Source of the DNA: Solibacter sp039934035
Lineage (GTDB): Bacteria; Acidobacteriota; Terriglobia; Bryobacterales; Bryobacteraceae
Assembly (NCBI GenBank): GCA_039934035.1
Contig: JBDTMZ010000036.1
Location: 1-64,000, forward strand
Direction of reading: 5' to 3'
Length of the DNA: 64,000 nt
Below the pieces are notes generated by a model. It searched no databases and was not told where the DNA came from. It saw only the letters and a program-made list of their open reading frames with translations. A program made the translations under genes and the position numbers. Positions 42,032 through 50,521 of this stretch are shown in pieces; within the stretch, counting starts at the first letter, position 1, and each line of letters opens with the position of its first letter.

Positions 42032-43513
42032 ATGCCATCGATATTCGATCCCCTTGTGGAGATCATTCATTCTGGAACGCTGGACTCCTGGAAGGAGCGC
42101 AACGAACTGGCCCTCGCTGGCCTTTTCGGTAACAGGTACTCCAAGCGTGCAGAAAAGGCCGTCACGCTCCGTGCCCCAGACATGCGCGGTAGCGACTCGA
42201 ATGTCCCTTACGCGGCGTACATCCATCCTTCCAACGCGGACGCCGGCGCTTATGGTGGCATGAGTTTCGTGATTTTTCCGGTCGAGGGCGAGTCGTGCCT
42301 GGTCGCAATGGTGATCGGGACTCAGGGGCTTGCGCCGGACGAGGCCATTCTCGGACGGCCGGGCCATTCGAGGAAGATGCAGGCCATTTCCACCTGGCTG
42401 AACCATCAGTTTGGAGGTGGCGATCAGGTGGCATGGGCCAAGCAGGATCCCACCCGCGTGGACATCGACGTTCCTGAGTCAATTCAGCGGGCGTGGTCGG
42501 CTTACGAGCGGGTCTTTAAACGTTATGGGCGGGTCCTCTACGCTTTGTACAAGCCCACGGCCGATCGTACTGGCACGATTGCCGCACTCACGGCGATGCT
42601 CGACCTAATGTTCGAGGAGCGCGGCCAAACTGCGCTCAAAGAATTCCAGGATGAATCGGTGAGCACGCGGTCCGCTTGGTTTTCGCACCTGATGCCGAAG
42701 ACCGACAACCATCACGTTGTGGAACTGTTAAAGAACCGCCGCTTCGTTGTTCTCCAAGGCCCGCCCGGAACGGGGAAGACGAGAATGGCGCGGCAGATTC
42801 TTGCTGGTGAATACCGCGGCTTCGGCCGCTCCGTGCAATTCCATCCCAGCACGACTTACGAGAACTTCGTCGGCGGCCTCGCGCCAGTGCTCGGCGGCGG
42901 AAGTGGAGAAAGTGGGCTCGGCTTCCGATTTGCTCCGAAGCCGGGTTTCCTTCTCGAAGCCGCCGCTCAAGCCGCGGATGCCACGAAGCCTTACCTTCTC
43001 CACATCGACTAGATCAATCGGGCAGATCTAGGGAAGATCCTGGGCGAAGCCATCTACCTGTTCGAGGCAAGTCCGGAATCGCGGCGCGAAATTGATCTCC
43101 CTTACGACTTCGGCCAACCGTTTCACCAACAGCTCTTCCTTCCCGATAATCTCTATGTACTCGGAACCATGAACAGTGCCGATCGGAGCATCGCCATTGT
43201 TGATGTAGCGGTGCGGCGGCGGTTTGCATTCCTGTCACTCTGGCCGAGTCTTGACGTCGTACAGGAGCATGGCTGCCCGCTGACCCAACGCGCGTTTAAG
43301 GAACTCGTTTCGATTTTTGTCGAACACGCGCCGGATGAGGCACTGGCGCTAGTGCCGGGCCATTCGTACTTCTTGGGGAAGGATGAGGCGCTGGCGCGGG
43401 TCAATCTGCGGACGAGCCTGGCGCCGCTGCTGTCGGAGTACCTGGCTCAAGGATATGTGAGCGGATTTGCCGAGTCAATTCGCGGTTACATGCAGTGGTT
43501 GGAAAGCTTATAG
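42032..43513 (+). pseudogene. McrB-like AAA+ gene of copy 2 with amber codon at Walker B Glu
   Basis: Same length and phase as the intact copy at 29,947-31,428, but GAG (30,925-30,927) is TAG here (43,010-43,012). The protein would end L-L-H-I-D after 326 residues. It would keep the N-terminal domain and Walker A (GPPGTGKT), but lose Walker B Glu, the sensor/Arg region and the C-terminal part. The rest of the frame is open to the normal end, with an internal ATG at 43,169 (MNSADRSI). Only a single base separates it from an active motor, so the loss is recent, is suppressed, or yields a truncated regulatory product. The ATG at 42,032 corresponds to the start of the intact copy. Confidence 0.85.
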
Positions 43514-44994
43514 CCTCCAGAACACGCGCTGTAGCACGCCGTCGCCGGACGCCGGAGGGGCCACCCCTAAACGCAATCAGACCGACGCAGGAGATCTGTC
43601 TCGAACTTCAGGATCACAGCCGAGTTATCAGGTCGGCGGTTGAGTTCTTCGGCAGTAAGAACTCCGCCGACCCACAGGCCCAAGCGGCGCGCCTGGCTGA
43701 CCAGTTCATCAAGCAAAACTCGCCGATCTTCCGACTGCTTCAGGTTGATATCCATCGAGACTACGATGGCACCGACGTTCTGCTGAACATCGAATCCCAC
43801 AGCGCAGTTGGGGCCGTCCCTCTTCTATCTCCGCTCACTGCTCGCCACGACCTTGGCCTGGTCGTGCAGCCGAGATTCCCCTGGGCAGGCATCGGAGCGA
43901 TGCTGGCGGATATGGGATGGCTGATCAGCCCCACACCGCTGAAATTGCCGCTCTTAAAGAGATCAGAAAGACGGGTGCCTCTGTGGGTACTGTCGTTTAT
44001 GGTTCTCGCCAGGTTCAAGGCCCTGCTCGACCGGCTTGATCGCCGTTTTGAGGTCACAACGGAGGTACGATCCGCACCGAAGGGCAGGATCGAATGGACG
44101 CAATATGCCACCCGGCAAATGCCGTGCGGCGACTTCCTTTCCGTGCCTTGCACATTCCCCGATTTGCGAGATGACCGTCACCTAAAAGGTGCAATCCGCT
44201 TCGCTGTCGAAAAGCAACTCCAATCGCTTGAGACCCAGTGTGAGCAAGGCGCCTTCGTCCACCGCCTGATCGCGTTTGCGGAATCCCTGCTTCAGAATGT
44301 CCGCGGTGTCTCCGCCCGCCGGCCGGCCGTGGGGGAGGTGCAGACGTGGCTACGGCAACCACTACGCAGCACGATATTCCTAGAGGGCCTGCAGGCGATC
44401 GATTGGACCGTTGAGGAACGGGGTTTGGCCGGTCTCAGCGACCTCGAGGGCATCCCTTGGACGATGCCGATGGAGCAGTTCTTCGAGGCTTGGGTAGAGA
44501 CGATCATTCGAAACGTGGCGCAGAGGACAGGCGGGTTTCTCAGGACCGGCCGGCGTCGGGAAACGGTCTCTCCGCTTGCGTGGGAACCACCATATCTCGG
44601 GTCGCAACGGTCGCTGGTCCCTGATCTGATCCTGGAAATGGAGAATGTCATCGTCATCGTCGACGCAAAGTACAAGAGGCACTGGGAGGAATTGCAGGAT
44701 GGGGGTTGGAGAGGCCAAACCGATGAACTACGCGAAAGGCATCGGGTCGACCTATTGCAAGTGCTTGCCTACGCAAATCTTGTCGGCGCGCGGGATGTTG
44801 TATGCTGCCTGGTTTATCCCTGCTCTATGACAACCTGGGTATCACTCGTTAGGCGGGGGCGCCTGTTCCACCAGTCCGAACTTCCGAATCGCGGCCGTCG
44901 CGTGCGTGTTTGGCTGACTGCGATGCCAATGTTCGTGGCGGCGGAGCGGGTCGCATCGCCTTTTCAGAATCAACTCCGTTCGATTCAATCTTAA
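43495..44994 (+). CDS. McrC-like PD-(D/E)xK nuclease of the second system (copy 2)
   Basis: 499 residues, equal in length to copy 1, with the same P-D-L-I-L-E and V-D-A-K-Y-K catalytic pattern. Substitutions are conservative and spread along the chain (for example LLNIESHSAVGAVPLLSPLT against LMNIES...). The gene still overlaps the remaining frame of the inactivated motor gene. Because the nuclease is intact while its own motor is truncated, it could only work with the McrB-like protein of copy 1 or the truncated one. This intact state argues for either recent motor loss or a retained function. Confidence 0.8.
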   Translation: MVGKLIASRTRAVARRRRTPEGPPLNAIRPTQEICLELQDHSRVIRSAVEFFGSKNSADPQAQAARLADQFIKQNSPIFRLLQVDIHRDYDGTDVLLNIESHSAVGAVPLLSPLTARHDLGLVVQPRFPWAGIGAMLADMGWLISPTPLKLPLLKRSERRVPLWVLSFMVLARFKALLDRLDRRFEVTTEVRSAPKGRIEWTQYATRQMPCGDFLSVPCTFPDLRDDRHLKGAIRFAVEKQLQSLETQCEQGAFVHRLIAFAESLLQNVRGVSARRPAVGEVQTWLRQPLRSTIFLEGLQAIDWTVEERGLAGLSDLEGIPWTMPMEQFFEAWVETIIRNVAQRTGGFLRTGRRRETVSPLAWEPPYLGSQRSLVPDLILEMENVIVIVDAKYKRHWEELQDGGWRGQTDELRERHRVDLLQVLAYANLVGARDVVCCLVYPCSMTTWVSLVRRGRLFHQSELPNRGRRVRVWLTAMPMFVAAERVASPFQNQLRSIQS

Positions 44995-44997
44995 TAA

Positions 44998-45353
44998 CGA
45001 TTCCCGGATCTCACGAAGGCGCGGGTGGTTTGGTGGTCCGCACGTGTTCACTGCATTCGCCTCCGGTTTCACTGCGTCCAACTGCCCCAGGTTGACCTCT
45101 TGCGGTGTCGGTGATCTACACGCGGCGTGAAGGCTGAAGACCGAATGTCGTGCCATTCCCGGCGGCAGCCGCAATCGGTCTGGCGACCACCTTGCAATTG
45201 ACGCACTTAAAGTCCGTCTGAAGACGAAGATTTGGGCGGCCAGAACCAGAGCTCAAACGCTCAAACCGCCAAACTCGGCCTCCGAAGGCTGATGCCGGAG
45301 GCGTTGGAGACCGCGCAATCTATTGAAAGAACTGCCGAATAGGTGCTAAATCG
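44998..45353. other. 356-bp segment present only in repeat copy 2
   Basis: It separates the nuclease gene from the short peptide frame and has no counterpart in copy 1, where CAATCTTAATAATGAAGAAG is continuous. No inverted terminal repeats or convincing gene are seen. Either an insertion in copy 2 or a deletion in copy 1. Confidence 0.6.
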
Positions 45354-45437
45354 ATGAAGAAGGTCGTATTGACACCAGCGGCGGAGCGAGTGGCCGCAGT
45401 GGCAACCGGCGGTAAGGTATGTAAGGATCTTCCTTAA
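45354..45437 (+). CDS. Short peptide frame of repeat copy 2
   Basis: 27 codons, MKKVVLTPAAERVAAVATGG then KVCKDLP and stop. Its stop overlaps the next start (TAATG). Longer than the copy 1 version, where a frame change brings the stop forward. The overlap with the 70-residue gene hints at translational coupling. Function unknown. Confidence 0.3.
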   Translation: MKKVVLTPAAERVAAVATGGKVCKDLP

Positions 45438-45649
45438 TGGACCTCGTTGAAACTGGCATACTCGAGAGCGACGGTCAAATCATGGAACTGGCGGAACGTT
45501 ACGGAACCGTGGTGATCCCTTCGGAGAACGATGACCTCGACCTTACCCACTGGTGGGTCATCCGCGACAATGGCGCCGAGATCCTGTACGTCGGCACGCC
45601 CGAAACGTTCGCCGGCTATGTGCGGGAGCGGAACGGCGGAGTGCAGTGA
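45437..45649 (+). CDS. Conserved 70-residue protein trailing the second McrBC system (copy 2)
   Basis: Differs from the copy 1 protein at two residues only. Most nucleotide changes between the copies are silent, which suggests selection on the protein. Acidic, soluble, family unknown. In this copy its start overlaps the stop of the short peptide frame. Homology between the repeats ends shortly after its stop codon. Confidence 0.6.
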   Translation: MDLVETGILESDGQIMELAERYGTVVIPSENDDLDLTHWWVIRDNGAEILYVGTPETFAGYVRERNGGVQ

Positions 45650-45849
45650 CGAGGTGCCCCCGCAACCGCAGAATTCAGCCTGTCCAAAATTGCCTCGTCC
45701 ATTGTTTGACAGGAGAGTAACCGCACTGCTCCTGGCCGATGTGTGGACAGCGAGTGCTTGAAGTGCAGTTTGAACCCCACGCGGGCCTGCATTATCACTC
45801 CAGTGATGAGGCGCCAGGCTGCTCCCCTTCGTCGGCGTCCGTCGATGAT
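45650..45849. other. Junk-like junction sequence
   Basis: 200 bases between the repeat and the inverted phosphoesterase fragment. No gene or repeat is recognised. Confidence 0.4.
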
Positions 45850-45957
45850 TCAATACCGCGCCGGGCCGACCGCGCTTTTGCCTTCTCGTCCATCCGTGTA
45901 ACGGATGATGTTCGCGTGGCCAAAGTGGAAGTCCGCGGTAAACCAGGTATCGGGCAT
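45850..45957 (-). pseudogene. Inverted start of the metallophosphoesterase gene
   Basis: Minus strand reads MPDTWFTADFHFGHANIIRY then unrelated residues to a stop. The first 20 residues are equal to those of the gene at 33,575. Upstream sequence (to about 46,010) also matches the promoter region of that gene. It is a truncated inverted copy of about 110 bp. Confidence 0.8.
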
Positions 45958-46033
45958 AGCGCTACAGGGTACTCCAGCTGCGCAACTCGTTCAACAGTAT
46001 TTCGGTTCTTGAGTAAGGTGATTCACTAGGTCG

Positions 46034-46822
46034 ATGTCCTCGCGACCTAACCCCCGGGATAAGGGTTCAAGCAAGTTGAACTATTATGCGGGCGCTGGGC
46101 GCCAACGGGATCTCTTCAACAGACAGCCAAGCTGGGCTACACGGCGACAACAGGAAGTACGACGTCAGGGTTTCATTCGATGTTTTTGGGGGGCAACGCT
46201 GCCTGCCTTCCAGCTCGCGCCGCCGTTTTCATTGGCGAGTGACGCCGGGATCGACGCTTTCGTCAGTGCTCTCAATCTCACCGACAGCCAAGCCAAGAGC
46301 GTTGGCGACATTTTGAGGAATGTGGCATGGCAAGTGTCGACCGGGACGCTTGGGCACACGTGCTTTTCGTCTATGCCCCGACTGAGAGGTGACGGGAAGG
46401 ACCGCATGTCGCGCGTGGTTCTCTCCGGCCATAGCGGGGGTGTTTCGGTTTATTCAAAAGAAAAGAAGGGAGAAATCGAATTCGGAATCCTCGCCTCGCT
46501 CTCCGGGGTCTTTCCCAACGCCGCGGCCCAGACCAAGCACCTTGTGGTAGCTGCCTACTTCGCCGGAACCGAAGACACCCTATTGCGGTACTACCAAAAG
46601 GCGTTCCCGAATCTAAAGACCTTTGCCGGCTGGACGTGGTTCTCTCCAACCGACGCGGAAGGTGCGATGGCAGTCACCGCATCGGCCCATACCACCGTCG
46701 TGGATCCGGATAACCTTCGGTGCGCGGTGTCAATGGCCATCGTGTGCTGCCCCTTCGGATCCCGCTACTTCTTCTTTGGAGCCGGCTGCCACAATTCGAT
46801 CTTGTTGCCGTCGGGATCGTAG
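46034..46822 (+). pseudogene. Decayed gene with GHSGG and FPNAAAQ-containing segment
   Basis: An open frame of 262 codons whose middle reads MSRVVLSGHSGGVSVYSKEK, then SLSGVFPNAAAQTKHLVVAA and YYQKAFPNLKTFAGWTWFSP. This part looks like true protein, possibly a caspase/CHAT-like or related fold. The first 80 codons do not look natural, and the last 20 overlap the neighbouring minus-strand gene, so the ends are probably lost. I do not recognise the family. It marks the right edge of the rearranged island. Confidence 0.4.
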
Positions 46823-47292
46823 ATCCACGCGAACCGGCCATAGTCTTCGTTCTGGCGCTTGGGATCGATCTTGACGCCTTCTTTCTGCAACCGTTCCAGC
46901 AGCGCATCCAGGTCGTCCACGATGTAGTTCAACATGAACGCTGCTTGGCTGGGCTCGAAGTACTTGGTGTTTGCAGGGAACACCGTCCAGACGGTCACAT
47001 GCTCCTTCTCGGGGTCCTCTTTCTCCCGCCACGGCATCATGGCGCCCCCGCCTTTATCCGCGAGTCCGAGATGCTTGCCGTACCACTCACGCGTCTGTTG
47101 TGGATTCGCGGACTTGAAGAATATGCCACCGATCCCCAGGATTCGCCCTCGCTCGCTCGGCATTGCCGCTCCTGCCGATCCTTCCTTCGCGCTTGCGGCA
47201 ATTGGCGCGGTGCTCGCCGCTTGCTGCGCGGAGCAGACCGGCAGCAGCATTACAATCAGAGCGGACAGAACGGGCATTGGCTTGCGCAACAT
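46765..47292 (-). CDS. Secreted glyoxalase/VOC-fold protein
   Basis: 175 residues. The N terminus (MLRKPMPVLSALIVMLLPVC) is a signal peptide, possibly with lipobox-like LLPVC. From residue 50 a VOC fold follows: RILGIGGIFFKSANPQQTRE, then WYGKHLGL, FMLNYIVDDLDALLERLQKE and, at the end, YDPDGNKIELWQP with the conserved terminal Glu. VOC proteins bind a metal and act as lyases, isomerases or resistance proteins; the substrate cannot be told. Export from the cytoplasm is unusual but is seen in Acidobacteria. It is divergent from the PQQ dehydrogenase gene. Confidence 0.8.
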   Translation of the reverse strand: MLRKPMPVLSALIVMLLPVCSAQQAASTAPIAASAKEGSAGAAMPSERGRILGIGGIFFKSANPQQTREWYGKHLGLADKGGGAMMPWREKEDPEKEHVTVWTVFPANTKYFEPSQAAFMLNYIVDDLDALLERLQKEGVKIDPKRQNEDYGRFAWIYDPDGNKIELWQPAPKKK

Positions 47293-47694
47293 GCGAGGAT
47301 TGTAGCAAATACGTTAGCGCTACGCCCCGGCCGGTGGATGCAGCCAGGGCAGTATCCCGCCAGTCCGAATAGTAGGTTCTCAGTCGACTTATAAGACAGA
47401 GCCACTGGATCAATACCAGGATTGGCAGTATTCACACTTGTCCTTTCGAATTTGACCTCAATCGCTAGCCCTCCACATTCTTGCACGCAGTTACGCGTAC
47501 GGGTTCAAAAGGTCGGCGGCGATTACGGCTCATGTCCGCCATGCAATTCTTTGCCGTCCTTGAGGACTCGCGCGAGGCAGAAGATATATAATGCGCGGGT
47601 AGCCACTTGCGGGATGGTCTGCGTAGCCTGGGAATGCAGTTCGCGAAACAGCCCTACCGACAACACTTAACTGGCGCTCGGAGTCGATGAATCC
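47293..47694. other. 402-bp divergent intergenic region
   Basis: Lies between the minus-strand VOC gene and the plus-strand PQQ dehydrogenase, so it should hold two promoters. No consensus promoter or conserved RNA is clear to the eye. Confidence 0.4.
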
Positions 47695-50211
47695 ATGAAG
47701 AACATTTTCAGAGCTTGCCTCGCGGCGGTGTTTGCGTACACCGTCTTTTCTTTGGCGGCGCCCCAGCCAAACACCTCGGCAAAGACCTTTCACGACAGCG
47801 TCTTTACGGCGGAACAGGCAACCCGGGGCGAACAACTTTATGCCTCGAAATGTTCGGCGTGTCATGGCGACAACCTATTGGGCATGGAGTCGGCGCCGCC
47901 CCTGGCAGGCGCCAACTTTCGGAAAGCCTGGGAGACCCAGCCGCTGCTGACTCTCGCCAATCGCATCCGCACCACCATGCCGCCCACCGCTCCCAACTCG
48001 ATCGCGGGCAGCCAGCTTGCCGACCTCATGAGCTACCTGCTGAAGGCGAACGACATCCGTGCAGGCAACGTCGCCTTGAGCCTGCCCACCAGCACCACCG
48101 CCCCCGCGACGTCGACTGCCGCCCCGCAAGGCAAGGGCGAGTGGACCACCTACGGCGCCGACCTGGCGAGCACCCGCTACTCTCCGCTCGACCAGATCAA
48201 CCCGGAGAACTTCAGCAAACTCCAAATTGCCTGGCGCCTCAATACGAATAACCTGGGACCGAATCCGGACCGACTCTATTCCTCCACGCCGCTGATGGTG
48301 AACGGGATCCTCTACTCCACCGCCGGAATGGCCCGTACCGTCGTCGCGCTGAACCCCGGCACCGGGCAAATGCTGTGGATGTACCAGCTCGACGAGGGCG
48401 AGCGCGGCCAGTTCGCCCCGCGCAGAGGCGCCGGGCGCGGCTTGTCCTACTGGCAAAGTCCCGACGGCTCCGATCAACGAATCATCTTCGTCACCCCGGG
48501 CTATCGCTTGCTCGCGCTGGACGCGAAGACGGGACATCTGGTTGAGACCTTCGGTACCAAGGGCATGGTCGATCTGAAGTTGGAAGACGACCAGCAACTC
48601 GACCTGGTCCGCGCCGTGGTCGGCCTCAACGCTCCTCCCCTGGTCGCAGGCGATGCCATCGTGGTCGGCGCGGCACACTCGGCGGCCGGAAGTCCCACAG
48701 GCACCCCGAGCGCGATTGGAAACGTACGGGCCTTTGACGTCAGGACCGGCAAGCGGCGCTGGATCTTTCACACCATCCCTCACAAAGGCGAGTTCGGGTA
48801 CGAAACCTGGCTGGACGGCTCCGCCGAACGTAACGGAAACCTGGGCGCCTGGGCGCAACTGAGCGCCGACCTGGAGTTGGGTCTGGTATATGTGCCCCTC
48901 GAAATGCCGGCGAATGATTACTACGGGGTCAACCGGCCCGGCAGCCATCTCTTTTCGGAAAGCCTGGTGGCGCTGGACCTGAAGACCGGCGCGCGCAAGT
49001 GGCACTATCAGACCGTGCACCACGGCCTGTGGGACTATGATCTACCGTGTGCGCCCATGCTCTATGACATGGCCCAGAACGGCCGCAAGATCAAGGTGCT
49101 CGCCCAGCCCACGAAGTCGGCGTTTCTCTTCGTCTTGAACCGCGAGACCGGTCTGCCCATCTGGCCCATCGAAGAGCGGGCGGTACCGCAATCCGATGTG
49201 CCGGGAGAGAAGACCAGCCCGACGCAGCCGTTCCCGACCAAGCCGGCGGCGTTTGACCGGCAGGGCGTTGCGATTGACGATCTCATCGATTTCACGCCGC
49301 AATTGCGGGCGGAGGCGGTGGAGTTAGTCAAGAAGTACAGGATCGGCCCCCTCTTTACGCCACCCGCGCTGGCCAAGCCCGACGGCCCGCAAGGGACGTT
49401 GATGCTGCCCATGGATGTCGGCGGTGCCAACTGGCCCGGCGGCTCGTTCGATCCGGAAACCAACCGTCTCTACATCCATTCGCACACCACCATATTCACG
49501 CTGAGGAACGTCCCGGAAGAGCTCGCGATGCCAGGCCCTAAGAACATGGGAGGCATTCTGCGCCCAGCCACCCAACCTGGCGAAGACGAAGATGGAGCCA
49601 CCCCGAGAGCCGGAGGGGCGCGCGGAGGCGCGGGCCGTGGCGCGGGAGGCCCCGGAGGCCCGGGCGGCTTCGGCGGCGGACGTGGGGCGGTCGGCGGACG
49701 CGGACCCGGCGGACCCGGGGGTCCTGGTGGATTCGGTGGACCTGGTGGACCCGGCGGAGGACGCGGCGGCACCAACGTCCAGGGCCTGCCGCTGGTCAAA
49801 CCACCATGGGACCGGATCACGGCTTACGACATGAACGCGGGCGAGATCGTGTGGCAGAAGACTCACTCTTCGACACCCGACGAAATCAAGAACAATCCTG
49901 CGATCAAGGCGCTCAACCTCCCGCGCCTGGGGCAGCCCGGCCGGACCTTCATCGGCGTTCTGACCACCAAGACGCTCGTCATCGCCGGCGAAGGCGGCGT
50001 CCACACTAACGCCAAAGGTGAGCAGGTGGCCTTGCTCCGCGCCTACGACAAGGTGACCGGTGAAGACATCGCCGCCGAGGTCAACATGCCTGGCAAACAG
50101 ACGGGGTCTCCGATGACCTATATGTTTAACGGCAAGCAATATATTGTGGTCGCCGTGACCACCAATGGCACCGGCGGAGGCGGCGAACTGATCGCCTACG
50201 CACTGCCGTAA
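47695..50211 (+). CDS. Cytochrome c-PQQ-dependent dehydrogenase
   Basis: 838 residues with a signal peptide (MKNIFRACLAAVFAYTVFSL). Residues about 38-125 are a cytochrome c domain (C-S-A-C-H with a probable axial Met in TTMPP). From about 145 an eight-bladed PQQ dehydrogenase propeller begins (WTTYGADLASTRYSPLDQIN; ALNPGTGQMLWMYQLDEGER; VVHHGLWDYDLP-like TVHHGLWDYDLPCAPML). It probably oxidises alcohols or sugars in the periplasm and passes electrons to its own haem. Residues about 640-695 form a Gly/Pro/Arg-rich insert (GGPGGFGG-type repeats) inside the propeller, unusual for the family. It is typical of Solibacter-like acidobacteria. Confidence 0.85.
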   Translation: MKNIFRACLAAVFAYTVFSLAAPQPNTSAKTFHDSVFTAEQATRGEQLYASKCSACHGDNLLGMESAPPLAGANFRKAWETQPLLTLANRIRTTMPPTAPNSIAGSQLADLMSYLLKANDIRAGNVALSLPTSTTAPATSTAAPQGKGEWTTYGADLASTRYSPLDQINPENFSKLQIAWRLNTNNLGPNPDRLYSSTPLMVNGILYSTAGMARTVVALNPGTGQMLWMYQLDEGERGQFAPRRGAGRGLSYWQSPDGSDQRIIFVTPGYRLLALDAKTGHLVETFGTKGMVDLKLEDDQQLDLVRAVVGLNAPPLVAGDAIVVGAAHSAAGSPTGTPSAIGNVRAFDVRTGKRRWIFHTIPHKGEFGYETWLDGSAERNGNLGAWAQLSADLELGLVYVPLEMPANDYYGVNRPGSHLFSESLVALDLKTGARKWHYQTVHHGLWDYDLPCAPMLYDMAQNGRKIKVLAQPTKSAFLFVLNRETGLPIWPIEERAVPQSDVPGEKTSPTQPFPTKPAAFDRQGVAIDDLIDFTPQLRAEAVELVKKYRIGPLFTPPALAKPDGPQGTLMLPMDVGGANWPGGSFDPETNRLYIHSHTTIFTLRNVPEELAMPGPKNMGGILRPATQPGEDEDGATPRAGGARGGAGRGAGGPGGPGGFGGGRGAVGGRGPGGPGGPGGFGGPGGPGGGRGGTNVQGLPLVKPPWDRITAYDMNAGEIVWQKTHSSTPDEIKNNPAIKALNLPRLGQPGRTFIGVLTTKTLVIAGEGGVHTNAKGEQVALLRAYDKVTGEDIAAEVNMPGKQTGSPMTYMFNGKQYIVVAVTTNGTGGGGELIAYALP

Positions 50212-50233
50212 GGCGCTCTGAAAACCGCAAAGA

Positions 50234-50254
50234 GCCGACCGCCCCCTGGTTGGC
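50234..50254 (+). terminator. Possible terminator hairpin after the PQQ dehydrogenase gene
   Basis: GCCGACC and GGTTGGC pair (one wobble) around a 7-base loop, 23 bases after the stop codon. There is no T-run, so it is not a classical intrinsic terminator. It lies between convergent genes. Confidence 0.3.
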
Positions 50255-50521
50255 GCGGACAACCAGGTACGGCGCGTTTCGGGATCGAGGGTTTCGGTCC
50301 CGCCACGCGATCCGTACCCGCATCTCCCGCAATCCCCCTAACCTCGCCACGGTGCGTGAACCGCGAGTCGCTCGGGAATCCGAAGCCTCCCGTTGGACCG
50401 GCATTCTGGCGCGGCAGCCTGCCGATGTATGCCCGGGCGCGCCACAGACCGTCACCGTGCCGGGGATGTCAGATCGTGCCGGCAACAAGAAGATCCTCCG
50501 CGCCGCTCGGAACAGGATAAA

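Larger units (their letters stand above)
41518..45649 (+). repeat. Copy 2 of the long direct repeat
   Basis: Same order as 29,431-33,210: mcrC tail, spacer, McrB-like, McrC-like, short peptide frame, 70-residue gene. It differs by point changes, by an amber codon in the motor gene and by 356 extra bases (about 44,998-45,353). Direct orientation means that recombination between copies would remove about 12.1 kb. Confidence 0.9.

Noticed and set aside
46720..47394. 224-codon plus-strand frame
   Set aside because: Opposite strand of the VOC gene; that gene has a full signal peptide and fold pattern.
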